This document shows positions 8,565 through 16,846 of a DNA stretch of 64,000 bases, one piece after another. Source of the stretch: Lachnospiraceae bacterium KM106-2 (lineage in GTDB: Bacteria > Bacillota > Clostridia > Lachnospirales > Lachnospiraceae). The notes under the pieces are model-generated. The model ran no database searches and had not been told where the DNA came from. It saw nothing but the letters and a program-made list of their open reading frames with translations. The translations under genes were made by a program, and so were the position numbers. How positions within the stretch are numbered: position 1 is the stretch's first letter; each line of letters starts with the position of its first letter. The stretch is taken from contig AP018794.1 in the NCBI GenBank assembly GCA_009731425.1, positions 1,185,960-1,249,959 of the forward strand, in the 5' to 3' direction.

Positions 8565-9584
8565 TTATTTGTGTGATGTGTGATGATACATAGTACTCTT
8601 ATATTGATTCACTGTCATTTTCTCATACTTTTTAAAGACCTTACTAAAATAGCTGCTTTCGTTATAACCAAGTTTAAAAGCAATTTCAGCGATACTTTCG
8701 TCGGTAAAGAAAAAGTATCCTTTTGCAAGATTTAATTTTCGAATATGGATATAGTCCATAACGCTGGTATGAAACTGATCTTTAAAGATTCGGCTTAAAT
8801 ATCCTTGGCTGATCGAACAATTGTAGATTACTTGATTTAGTCCGATATCTTCTTTAATATTGTCTTCTATAAAATGAAATGCGGACTCAAGTAATGGATA
8901 ACGACGAATACTATTTTGTTCGAATACATAATTCATAACCTTAAATAGCCACAGCTCACTTACTTTTCGTTCTAAGATTAAGGCTTCATTGATCGGGAAT
9001 AATTCATCGAGCTTCTTACTCTCCCCATCAATGTAATGGACACTATTAATTATACTTTGCCCTATGTACGTAAAGACTTCCACTAACTTTTCTGGTATTT
9101 CTCCAACATGTTCATAGATTTCATCAATGATCGTTCCCAGATCATAATAAACTCGTTTGAATTCCTTTTCTTTGATAATGTCCATTAGTTGCTTTAGTTG
9201 ATATTGTGCGGATCCTTCTTTCTCCGTTCGGTAATTCATTAAAACATCGGATAAAAGCCCTAACGAAATCGGTTTTGATAGATATTCTTTTATATTTGAC
9301 TTCAGAGCTTCTTTTGCCAGGTTAAAATTGGTGTATGCAGATAAAAGATAGATGGTAATCTCTTTATGTCTTTCTTTAATACGATAACTAGCTTCTACAC
9401 CAGAGATTCCTGGCATCATAATATCCATAAAAATCAGATCGATTTTCGTTTGATTACAGATGGTTACCGCTTCTATTCCGGATTCTGCTTCTGCAGCGAC
9501 ACAAAATCCGTCAAGACGATCGATCATTACACGAAGTGCTTGTCTCATTAAACAATCATCATCAACAATTAATATCTGATACAT
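8565..9584 (-). CDS. Response regulator with AraC-type DNA-binding output
   Basis: A 339-residue regulator. The receiver domain (about 1-120) has the acidic pocket VDDD, the phospho-acceptor Asp in FMDIMMPG, the Ser of LLSAYTN and the Lys of LSKP, so it is complete. A middle segment of about 110 residues links to two C-terminal helix-turn-helix units (YNCSISQGYLSRIFK and AFKLGYNESSYFSKVFKKY). It overlaps the sensor gene by 23 bases. It is the best candidate activator of the diol-compartment genes. Confidence 0.92.
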   Translation of the reverse strand: MYQILIVDDDCLMRQALRVMIDRLDGFCVAAEAESGIEAVTICNQTKIDLIFMDIMMPGISGVEASYRIKERHKEITIYLLSAYTNFNLAKEALKSNIKEYLSKPISLGLLSDVLMNYRTEKEGSAQYQLKQLMDIIKEKEFKRVYYDLGTIIDEIYEHVGEIPEKLVEVFTYIGQSIINSVHYIDGESKKLDELFPINEALILERKVSELWLFKVMNYVFEQNSIRRYPLLESAFHFIEDNIKEDIGLNQVIYNCSISQGYLSRIFKDQFHTSVMDYIHIRKLNLAKGYFFFTDESIAEIAFKLGYNESSYFSKVFKKYEKMTVNQYKSTMYHHTSHK

Positions 9585-10896
9585 TTACCTCTATCCTTTC
9601 ATCAAAATATTTTGGATAGCAAATGGTAATCTTTCTTCCTTTTTCAGGGACTACGTCTATGGATATATCGTACTTTTCTCCAAATAAAGCGATCATACGC
9701 TGTCTTGCATTTGAAACACCTAACGTAATGCTATCTCCTTCAAATCCACCCTTATAGCGGGCAAAATGCTGTTCTAATTCTGCATCTGTCATTCCTGGAC
9801 CATCATCAGCAATTGTAATGACCACATCGTCCCTATCGTATGTACCCTCTATACTTACTGTTCCATTTGATTTCTTCATTGCAATCCCATAAAAAATAGC
9901 GAATTCAACAAAAGACAATAAGATATGAGTCGGTATCTTTTGCATTCCCATCTTTTCAGGTATCTGGATGGAATACGTAAGTTTCTCACCATAGCGGATC
10001 TTCTCCATTTTTAAATAAGATTCCACATTGGTTAATTCCTCAGAAATGGTACGGAACTTCTTTTTATTAGTCAGATTTTCTTTCATATATGCAGCAAACA
10101 TAACAAGCATTTCATTTGTCCGTTCTGCATCTTCGATGGTTGCCAGATTCGAAATTGATGTTAATGTATTTACTAAGAAATAGGGATTTAGTTGCTCCAT
10201 TAGTTCTGCGATTTCAGTACTCTTTAACTTATTTTCTAATGCTAGTCTCTTATTTTCACGGTCAGCTTTCTGAATTTCCTTCTGTAGGTATTCTTTCTGC
10301 ATCTTTTTAGACAATTCTTTTTCACTTAGTTGATTGATGATCAAAGAGATCAAATCCGAGATATCTCGAAATCTTTCATAAGTTAATTGTTGAATATCAT
10401 TAAAATATCCTTGCTTAATTAATTCGTTCGGTAATTCTAGATTCTGGCCCATCACATTCTTCAAGCGACTGACTGTATCTGGCGCATCCTCGCATCGAAT
10501 CTGACCACCGATAAAACCACCAAGATAGTGACCTTTTACAACAATAGGAATGGCTACTTCAAGAAGACCACAAGGGCAAAAATAGATGCTTGGTTTCTGG
10601 GAGACAGCTGCCTGTATTCCACCAAAAGCATCGGATGCTTTACAACATCCTATCGTCTTATCATTCTTACGAATTGTTTGACAGAACTTTGTAAAACAGG
10701 TGCTTTCCGTGACAGGCTCTCCTTTATAATCAACTGTAATAAAGGCTAATCCTGTTGCCTTAGCAATCTTTTTTTGTACCTCTTCTAACGTTTCTTTCCC
10801 AAATAAGTGAATAATATCAAATTGACTAATTTCATCTTTTATGAGCTCATTTTGCATAGCTTCTTCTGATCTTTCGGTCTGATAGATATAATCCAT
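9562..10896 (-). CDS. PocR-domain sensor, degenerate LytS-type histidine kinase
   Basis: A 444-residue cytoplasmic protein without membrane helices. Residues about 25-145 form a PocR ligand-binding domain with its cysteine set (C67, C72, C84, C85, C107, C109). A coiled coil (about 195-235) leads to a LytS-type kinase core. The phospho-acceptor motif, normally NPHFL.N, reads NPYFLVN with Tyr239; the codon is clearly TAT. The N-box, normally ENA..HG, reads EFAIFYG with Phe332. The G1 box DDGPGMT is kept, but the last glycine box is altered (SITLGVSN). It is predicted to be a non-catalytic ligand sensor working with the following response regulator. Propanediol or glycerol is the likely ligand, by analogy with PocR. 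Confidence 0.88.
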   Translation of the reverse strand: MDYIYQTERSEEAMQNELIKDEISQFDIIHLFGKETLEEVQKKIAKATGLAFITVDYKGEPVTESTCFTKFCQTIRKNDKTIGCCKASDAFGGIQAAVSQKPSIYFCPCGLLEVAIPIVVKGHYLGGFIGGQIRCEDAPDTVSRLKNVMGQNLELPNELIKQGYFNDIQQLTYERFRDISDLISLIINQLSEKELSKKMQKEYLQKEIQKADRENKRLALENKLKSTEIAELMEQLNPYFLVNTLTSISNLATIEDAERTNEMLVMFAAYMKENLTNKKKFRTISEELTNVESYLKMEKIRYGEKLTYSIQIPEKMGMQKIPTHILLSFVEFAIFYGIAMKKSNGTVSIEGTYDRDDVVITIADDGPGMTDAELEQHFARYKGGFEGDSITLGVSNARQRMIALFGEKYDISIDVVPEKGRKITICYPKYFDERIEVNVSDINC

Positions 10897-10953
10897 ATGT
10901 ACCCTCCATTTGAAAATACTTTGCTAATGATATTCTATCACACTTCTATGTTT

Positions 10954-12063
10954 TTAATATAAACTAGCCAAAATAATAACAATTTCGTCATAATTATATA
11001 TGTAAGGTGCTGTAAGCCTGCAATCATCTTGGAGAGCATCCTTCGTCATTTCTTCTAATTTTGACTCAAAAGCATCATATTCTACCTTACAATCGCGTAA
11101 ACGAACTGGCATATTCATTTCTTGTTGTAATTCATGGATTTTGTTATTCAGATGATCAACTGCTACCTGATCACACTCATTTGCTGTTGCTAATCCAAGT
11201 TTGCGGGATAAAGTTGCGTAACGAGCCATTATCTCACTTCTAGAACTATTTTTCGTTATAATCCTTGTCATAAGAAGAGCATTTGCTAATCCATGAGGGA
11301 TATGAAATTTGGCTCCAATCTGATGAGCAATCGAGTGATTCATCCCAAGACCGGCTAGATTAAAAGCACTGCCAGCTAAATTTGAGGCCTGCTGCATCTT
11401 ACTTCTCGCTTCTAGATCCGTTCCATTATGATAGCAGGTTGCTAGTGACTCTAACACAAGTTCGCAAGCTTTTTGAGCTAAGGCATCTGAATAAGCAGTT
11501 GCTTTCTTTGCGACATAAGCCTCAATTGCATGGGTAAAGACATCCATTCCAGTATTTGCAGTCACCGCTGGAGGTACGGATACTGTAAGGGTTGGACATA
11601 AGATTACTTCATCTGGCAAAATCGTCTCATCTGTAATCGGATGTTTTGTCTTTTGATCCGAGATAACAACAGTAGAGGTAACTTCGGATCCGGTACCACT
11701 TGTGGTTGGGATTGCTATAAAAGTTATCTCATTAAGGAAATCTGCAATTCTCGCGAAATATAGTATGCCTTTCGCCGTATCAATCGAAGATCCGCCGCCA
11801 TAAGCAATTATGATATCTGGTTGAAGATCTTTAATGAATGCGACTCCTTTTGCAACGACACTAACTGGTGTATCTGGAACGACGTCTTTAAAGACGGTTA
11901 CTTTATTCTTCTTTTCAATATACTTGAGAATTTCTTTAATACTTCCGTTTGTTACAAGAAATTGATCACAGATGACCCATATTTTCTTATTCTCAAATGA
12001 TCTTAAGTGATCCAAAGAATCGATGCCTGAATAAATGGTAGTTCTAAAATCTATTTTTTCCAT
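10954..12063 (-). CDS. pduQ: Iron-containing alcohol dehydrogenase (PduQ-like)
   Basis: Reduces the aldehyde intermediate to 1-propanol or 1,3-propanediol with NADH, recycling NAD for the aldehyde dehydrogenase. The 369-residue group III alcohol dehydrogenase has the nucleotide motif AYGGGSSIDTAKG, the PTTSGTGSEVT stretch, and metal ligands in GMDVFTHAIEAYV and the C-terminal half (LGMNHSIAHQIGAKFHIPHG). No separate targeting peptide is visible; PduQ is known to be recruited by partner proteins. AAGGAG precedes the ATG. Confidence 0.9.
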   Translation of the reverse strand: MEKIDFRTTIYSGIDSLDHLRSFENKKIWVICDQFLVTNGSIKEILKYIEKKNKVTVFKDVVPDTPVSVVAKGVAFIKDLQPDIIIAYGGGSSIDTAKGILYFARIADFLNEITFIAIPTTSGTGSEVTSTVVISDQKTKHPITDETILPDEVILCPTLTVSVPPAVTANTGMDVFTHAIEAYVAKKATAYSDALAQKACELVLESLATCYHNGTDLEARSKMQQASNLAGSAFNLAGLGMNHSIAHQIGAKFHIPHGLANALLMTRIITKNSSRSEIMARYATLSRKLGLATANECDQVAVDHLNNKIHELQQEMNMPVRLRDCKVEYDAFESKLEEMTKDALQDDCRLTAPYIYNYDEIVIILASLY

Positions 12064-12078
12064 ATCAATAACTCCTTT

Positions 12079-13392
12079 TTAGCGAATTGAAAATCCACTT
12101 GTGAGCGTACAACGTCTTCTTCTTGTAAAATGTCTTGCCGAGGTTGTACCTTCACCTGTTGCCGTTGCAATGGTGAAACTAGTTGGGCCTTCTCCATCTA
12201 ATCCAATTCCAGCAAGCGAGGAACCATTCTTCACGAAAACAGCAGTCTGCATAGACTTAGCCGCCTCATTAAGCCGATCAATGGAGCTTGAATGAATGAT
12301 TGCTGTATGATGATAATTTTGTTCGATCTCCTTGGCAATCTCTAATGCAGATGAGAAGTCCAGTACTTTAATGAGTGGAATGATCGGCATTAACAGCTCA
12401 ATATTTACAAATGGATGATACTTATCAGTTTCCACTACGATCAATTTAATCTTCTGATTGCATGAAATACCGGCAGCATCTAAGAGTTCAATTGCGGATC
12501 TCCCTTCGTAACGACGATTGATCTTAAGATCAGAGGTAACTGCAATATTGGTCAACAGTTTTCGCTCCTCTTCATCTGTTACGAAATAAACTTGATTTCT
12601 CAGTAACTCATGAATAAATGTTTCTGCAACTTCGCTTACAATTACAATACTTTTTTCTGAAGTACACATTACATTGTGATCAAAGGAAGCTCCCATTACG
12701 ATATCTCGAGCTGCTTTCTCTAGATCTGCAGATTCATCGACAATTGCTACTGGATTTGCAGGTCCAGCTCCAATTACTTTCTTTCCGCTTTTCATTGCTT
12801 CATATAATACGGAACCACCACCTGTGACAACAACCATATCTACATCGGGATGATGCATCACTTCATGATTCAGAGACATCAAGCTCTCATCTAGGGTTAC
12901 GACCAGATTATCGATTCCACAAATACTAACTATGACTTCGCTGATCAGTTGAGTTACATATAAAGATACTTTGACCGCACGAGGATTTGGACAATGAATG
13001 ACCGAGTTACCAGCAGCTAACATACCAATGGTATTATTGATCAAGGTAGCACATGGATTGGTACATGGATGAATCGCACAGATAACACCATAGGAAGATA
13101 ATTCAAAGAGTGTCATTCCATGATCCCCAGTCTTGACCTCGGTAATGAGATCTTCAACACCAGGAGTATGATCGATCGCCAATTGTAACTTTAATTTCTT
13201 ATCTTCGATACAACCCATTCCCGTCTCTTCAACCGTCATCTTTGCAATGGTTGGGATCTCAAGACGAAGACGCGCTTTGATTGCTTCAATGATCTGTTGA
13301 CGTTCATTGATCCCTAACTTACTGTAACGTTCATAAGCTCGGCGGGCGGCTAGGACAGCATCGTTTACCGTTTGAAAAATACCGATTCTCAT
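12079..13392 (-). CDS. Second CoA-acylating aldehyde dehydrogenase, lacking an encapsulation peptide
   Basis: A 437-residue PduP/EutE-family enzyme. The catalytic Cys is in DHNVMCTSEKS and the glycine-rich TGGGSVLYEAM and IGAGPANPV are present. It starts directly at the catalytic domain (MRIGIFQTVNDAVLAARRAY), and the frame upstream of the ATG is closed by stop codons, so no N-terminal targeting helix is encoded. The RBS is GGAAG. It may act outside the shell, pair with the other dehydrogenase, or enter by another route. It differs clearly from the 472-residue paralogue and is not a recent duplicate. Confidence 0.9.
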   Translation of the reverse strand: MRIGIFQTVNDAVLAARRAYERYSKLGINERQQIIEAIKARLRLEIPTIAKMTVEETGMGCIEDKKLKLQLAIDHTPGVEDLITEVKTGDHGMTLFELSSYGVICAIHPCTNPCATLINNTIGMLAAGNSVIHCPNPRAVKVSLYVTQLISEVIVSICGIDNLVVTLDESLMSLNHEVMHHPDVDMVVVTGGGSVLYEAMKSGKKVIGAGPANPVAIVDESADLEKAARDIVMGASFDHNVMCTSEKSIVIVSEVAETFIHELLRNQVYFVTDEEERKLLTNIAVTSDLKINRRYEGRSAIELLDAAGISCNQKIKLIVVETDKYHPFVNIELLMPIIPLIKVLDFSSALEIAKEIEQNYHHTAIIHSSSIDRLNEAAKSMQTAVFVKNGSSLAGIGLDGEGPTSFTIATATGEGTTSARHFTRRRRCTLTSGFSIR

Positions 13393-13428
13393 GTTACTTC
13401 TACTTCCTTTCTTTATTTACTTATCGAA

Positions 13429-13692
13429 CTAGACATCCATCGTATCAACAATACCGATAATGGCCATATCAATCGCTACCTTTTGATGAGACTCATGGAC
13501 ACGCACTGCCGAACCCTTTCCAACAAGGACTATGTCTCCAATACCGGAACCAACATAGTCTGCTGCCACCTCTTCATCACCGATCAGGTTACCGGTAGCA
13601 TTGATACGCTTAATGATCATTAACTTATATCCGATCAGGCTGTCATCTTTTCTTGTTGCAACTACATTTCCTATTACTTTTGCAAGAATCAT
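13429..13692 (-). CDS. pduN: BMC-P pentameric shell vertex protein (EutN/PduN/CcmL)
   Basis: An 87-residue EutN/CcmL-family protein that closes the vertices of the polyhedral shell. It starts MILAKVIGNVVATRKDDSLIG, the standard family opening, and carries the GSGIGDIVLVGKGSAVR stretch. It has a good ribosome binding site (GGAG) and follows the extended BMC-H gene by 12 bases. It is the only vertex protein in the locus. Confidence 0.93.
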   Translation of the reverse strand: MILAKVIGNVVATRKDDSLIGYKLMIIKRINATGNLIGDEEVAADYVGSGIGDIVLVGKGSAVRVHESHQKVAIDMAIIGIVDTMDV

Positions 13693-13704
13693 AGTTTTCT
13701 CTCC

Positions 13705-14139
13705 TTATTTGTCGCTGTTCTCATTATTTGGCGGAATAATATCTGTTGGTTCTACGATTGGGGTTTCAATCTTCTTCTTTTCTTCTTGTTTAGGGGGTGC
13801 TGCTTTCTTTTTCTTGCTTTTTGCTTTCGGTTTATCTGCTACTTTATGTGGTTTCTTTTGTACTGGTTCTTTGCAAAAAACAGAAGCCATGCCATCAGCA
13901 GGTCTAGGAATGACTTTGGCTGATACTAATTTATCGTATTGCAATCCTGTTTTCTTACCGGCATCGACTGCAGCTGATACAGCACCTACATCGCCTATAA
14001 CTTTCACAGTCATATAACCTAAACCTCTCGCATTCTCTAAGCCGAGGATCCGTACATTTGCTGTTTTTACCATTACATCTGCTACTTCAACGGCAGTTGA
14101 CATACCCTTAATTTCAACTAATCCTAATGCCTCTTTCAT
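13705..14139 (-). CDS. BMC-H shell protein with long Lys/Pro-rich C-terminal tail
   Basis: A 144-residue hexameric shell protein. Residues about 1-88 are a normal BMC domain (EALGLVEIKGMSTAVEVADVM, and VIPRP near the end). The remaining 55 residues are a low-complexity tail, first strongly basic (KPKAKSKKKKAAPPK) and then acidic/proline rich. PduK-like shell proteins also carry extensions, but no Fe-S cysteine set is visible here. The tail could face lumen or cytoplasm and bind cargo, nucleic acid or another shell protein. The start overlaps the stop of the upstream gene by four bases. Confidence 0.92.
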   Translation of the reverse strand: MKEALGLVEIKGMSTAVEVADVMVKTANVRILGLENARGLGYMTVKVIGDVGAVSAAVDAGKKTGLQYDKLVSAKVIPRPADGMASVFCKEPVQKKPHKVADKPKAKSKKKKAAPPKQEEKKKIETPIVEPTDIIPPNNENSDK

Positions 14140-14663
14140 TCTTTCACCTCTTTATTCTCGATTTCAATTTCGATTCCATATTCCATCAGCATCTTGACAT
14201 AAGATAAGATCTTTTTCTGATATGCTTCTGGTTCGAATCCAGTAAAATGGTCAAATCCATTTGCGATCATCTTGATTTTTCCACCCTGTTCAAATGCTTT
14301 TTGAATCCAAAGTGTCTCATAGGTATCAGAAATACCTAATGCTGCTTTGGCTAATAGATCCCGGTGAAATATTGGATAGATCGTTGTTTGTTTATAGCAT
14401 TCTTGTCTAAGTGCTTCCTCTCTTGTTAAAATCTGCTTACACTCTGACAGAGCGAGATTTAAATATAGATCATCTTCCATTTGCTCTTTTGATAGTACGG
14501 CTATCAGATCAAACTCATTTTTATGTTTTATTTGTCTTATCATCTCCGGTAATTTAACACTCCAACTTCCAGAGAAGACAATATATGCAGAAGGTTTCGT
14601 TTCCTCCTGCATGAGAAGTTCTATTGTTCTAGTAAGAAATGCTGTTAACAGTTCTTTACTCAT
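14136..14663 (-). CDS. Unknown BMC-locus protein, possibly flavoprotein-like
   Basis: About 175 residues from the ATG at 14663 (MSKELLTAFLTR; AGGTGG lies 11 bases upstream; a GTG at 14678 is the alternative). It has an alternating strand-helix pattern, with AYIVFSGSWS near residue 30 and the stretch IYPIFHRDLLAKAALGISDTY. This is reminiscent of the flavoprotein-like proteins annotated in some ethanolamine and glycyl-radical loci. It lies between the two BMC-H genes and is translationally coupled to the second. Family assignment is tentative and the function is unknown. Confidence 0.7.
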   Translation of the reverse strand: MSKELLTAFLTRTIELLMQEETKPSAYIVFSGSWSVKLPEMIRQIKHKNEFDLIAVLSKEQMEDDLYLNLALSECKQILTREEALRQECYKQTTIYPIFHRDLLAKAALGISDTYETLWIQKAFEQGGKIKMIANGFDHFTGFEPEAYQKKILSYVKMLMEYGIEIEIENKEVKE

Positions 14664-14688
14664 TTCCAAATTTCCCACCTACTTTTAT

Positions 14689-14720
14689 AGAGGTTGTCAT
14701 CTAGAAAGATAACAACCTCT
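14689..14720 (-). other. Intra-operon stem-loop after the major BMC-H gene
   Basis: A perfect 9-bp inverted repeat (14689-14697 with 14712-14720) sits between the 93-residue shell gene and the next gene. No U-tract follows on the minus strand, so it is more likely an mRNA-stabilising or partial attenuation hairpin than a full terminator. Confidence 0.65.
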
Positions 14721-14737
14721 GTTTTAGAAGTATTGAT

Positions 14738-15019
14738 TTAATCTAATGATTTTGGAAGAATCTTTTCTGTATCTGTATGTGGACGAGGGATTACATGGAT
14801 TGATACCACTTCTCCGACTGCCTTTGCAGCTGCTGCACCGGCATCTGTTGCAGCTTTTACAGCGCCAACATCACCTCTTACCATAACCGTTACAAGTCCA
14901 GCACCAATCTTCTCATATCCGATCAATGCTACATTCGCAGATTTTACCATTGCATCTGCTGCTTCAATTGCACCAACTAAACCTCTTGTTTCTACCATTC
15001 CTAATGCTTCTGAATTCAT
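14738..15019 (-). CDS. pduA: BMC-H hexameric shell protein (PduA/PduJ type)
   Basis: A 93-residue canonical single-domain shell protein ([20 protein letters not shown], then [17 protein letters not shown] and VIPRPH). It would tile the shell facets as hexamers whose central pore passes the diol substrate and products. It lies directly after the trimeric shell gene and before a stable hairpin, consistent with high expression. GGAATG-type ribosome binding site. Confidence 0.95.
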   Translation of the reverse strand: MNSEALGMVETRGLVGAIEAADAMVKSANVALIGYEKIGAGLVTVMVRGDVGAVKAATDAGAAAAKAVGEVVSIHVIPRPHTDTEKILPKSLD

Positions 15020-15084
15020 ATCTTTTCATTCCTTTCATTGGGTATTGCTATATATCATTGTTAGTGAACAATCACCAGATATTT

Positions 15085-15888
15085 TTAGATATATGGTGTC
15101 GTTGTTGATTTTGGCTCATCACCAAGAGCGCCTAATAATTTCTTACCAACTTCAATTGCTGCTCTGACTGCTTGTCTAACAGCACCTGAGTCTCCAGTAA
15201 AGGTAAGGATAACCTCATTAGAAAAGCTGGTTCCTCCATTACCTGGTGACGAATATCCGATCACTTCTACATTGGCAGCTTTCACAGCAGTATCTGCAAG
15301 CACAGTACCAATAGCAGCTGGTCCTGCACAAGTCATGCCCCATGCTTTTCCTAATGTGGCACCCATTGCTTTTTCCAAACAATAGCTTGCTCTTGCTGTA
15401 TACTGAAATTCTAGATGACCGGCATCATTTCCATATACATCACCAAAGTATTTTGGTAATACGCTTAATGCAATTTCTACAGCTCTTCTTGCATCGGATA
15501 CGTCTTCTGCTCCAATATAAATTAAACTGCCGTGTCCAGCACCACCTTTGGTATCTCTAGGTAATTCTACGGTAATTACTTCCGTATTGGTTGCTTTTAC
15601 AGCCTCATCAACTGCCATAATCTGTGGCCCTGCACCTGTTCTGCCACCAATAATACCGATAGAACGGAACTTTCCAAGCTTCATAACATCTAATAACATT
15701 GGGTCCACACTTGCGATGACTAAACCAATCGTATCACCGATAGCAGTTCCTACATATTCTGTTAACCCAACTTGATCACTTTCTTGGGGTGCTGTAGTTG
15801 AAGAAGCACTTGCAGATGCTTTGGTATCTTTAATACCTAATTCATCTGATACTTGTTTCATCACTCTTTCAATTAATTGCTGATCCAT
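15085..15888 (-). CDS. pduB: BMC-T trimeric tandem-domain shell protein (PduB type)
   Basis: About 267 residues from the ATG at 15888, which has GGAGGA eight bases upstream; an ATG 15 bases earlier overlaps that site. Two BMC domains in tandem (TIGLVIASVDPMLLDVMKLG and ALSVLPKYFGDVYGNDAGH, then a second domain with AANVEVIGYSSPGNGG). The N-terminal 40 residues (MDQQLIERVMKQVSDELG plus an Ala/Ser linker) match the PduB-type extension, which in Pdu compartments links the shell to the enzyme core. Confidence 0.94.
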   Translation of the reverse strand: MDQQLIERVMKQVSDELGIKDTKASASASSTTAPQESDQVGLTEYVGTAIGDTIGLVIASVDPMLLDVMKLGKFRSIGIIGGRTGAGPQIMAVDEAVKATNTEVITVELPRDTKGGAGHGSLIYIGAEDVSDARRAVEIALSVLPKYFGDVYGNDAGHLEFQYTARASYCLEKAMGATLGKAWGMTCAGPAAIGTVLADTAVKAANVEVIGYSSPGNGGTSFSNEVILTFTGDSGAVRQAVRAAIEVGKKLLGALGDEPKSTTTPYI

Positions 15889-15909
15889 GGTTCTTTCCTC
15901 CATTCTTGA

Positions 15910-16827
15910 TTAACCGCCAATGATACATTTTAATCCTTGGCTTTCTACTATTTCTTTGAGTCCTTCTATCTCCGTTTCAGATAGGGTTTTGGTATCCTTC
16001 ATAAAGTAATCTCTACCAAGCAGTCCATATTTGTTCTCACCATAGGAATGGTAAGGTAATAGATGCAAGGTATCGACACCAGAAAGCTCTTTCGCATATG
16101 ATGCAATTGATAAAATATCTTCCTTCCTGTTATTAAATCCAGGAATCACGGGTACTCTTACAATCGTCTTTGTAAGATGGCTTACAATCTTGGTACCACT
16201 TAAAATTAAATCATTTGTGATACCAGTATATTTTTTATGGACGTCTGGATCCATTTGCTTGATATCCATTAATGCAAGATCAACATGGGGAATCACATCT
16301 TCTAACACTTCTTTTGAGGCACAAGCCGTAGTTTCAATCGCGGTATGCCATCCTTGCGCATTTGCAGCTTTTAGGATCTCTTTACAAAATTCGTGCTGCA
16401 CTAGAGGTTCTCCTCCTGAGATGGTGATCCCACCACCTGACCGTCGATAATTGGTCGCATCTTTTTTTAACTCCATAATGACTTGTTCAACTGACATTCG
16501 CTTTCCCTTTAACACTAAAGCTCCTGTTGGACAGGCATTGGCACATTCACCACAGCCAATACATCGATCTCGATCGATCAATCCTTTATTAGATGGATCG
16601 ATCGCCCCCTGTCTGCAAACTTTCATACAAGTACCACAATGAATACACTCAGACGGATTGAACATGACTACCGGCTTGATCGATTGTGATTCTGGATTAC
16701 TACACCATTTGCAGGAAAGGGGACATCCTTTTAGAAAAACGATTGTTCGAACCCCAGGCCCATCGTGGATTGAAAAACGTTGTATATCAAAAACAAGTCC
16801 TTCTAATGAATAATTAATCTGATCCAT
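15910..16827 (-). CDS. Glycyl-radical diol dehydratase activating enzyme (radical SAM)
   Basis: Generates the glycyl radical on the neighbouring dehydratase by reductive cleavage of SAM. About 305 residues from the ATG at 16827 (AGGAG upstream); a GTG at 16836 is possible. The radical-SAM cluster motif is CPLSCKWC in a typical GPGVRTIVFLKGCPLSCKWC context. An inserted ferredoxin domain carries two [4Fe-4S] motifs, CIHCGTCMKVC and CIGCGECANAC, as in activases of non-PFL glycyl-radical enzymes. The GGEPL motif is present. It starts 19 bases after the dehydratase stop. Confidence 0.94.
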   Translation of the reverse strand: MDQINYSLEGLVFDIQRFSIHDGPGVRTIVFLKGCPLSCKWCSNPESQSIKPVVMFNPSECIHCGTCMKVCRQGAIDPSNKGLIDRDRCIGCGECANACPTGALVLKGKRMSVEQVIMELKKDATNYRRSGGGITISGGEPLVQHEFCKEILKAANAQGWHTAIETTACASKEVLEDVIPHVDLALMDIKQMDPDVHKKYTGITNDLILSGTKIVSHLTKTIVRVPVIPGFNNRKEDILSIASYAKELSGVDTLHLLPYHSYGENKYGLLGRDYFMKDTKTLSETEIEGLKEIVESQGLKCIIGG

Positions 16828-16846
16828 CCTCTTCACTCCTAGTTAA

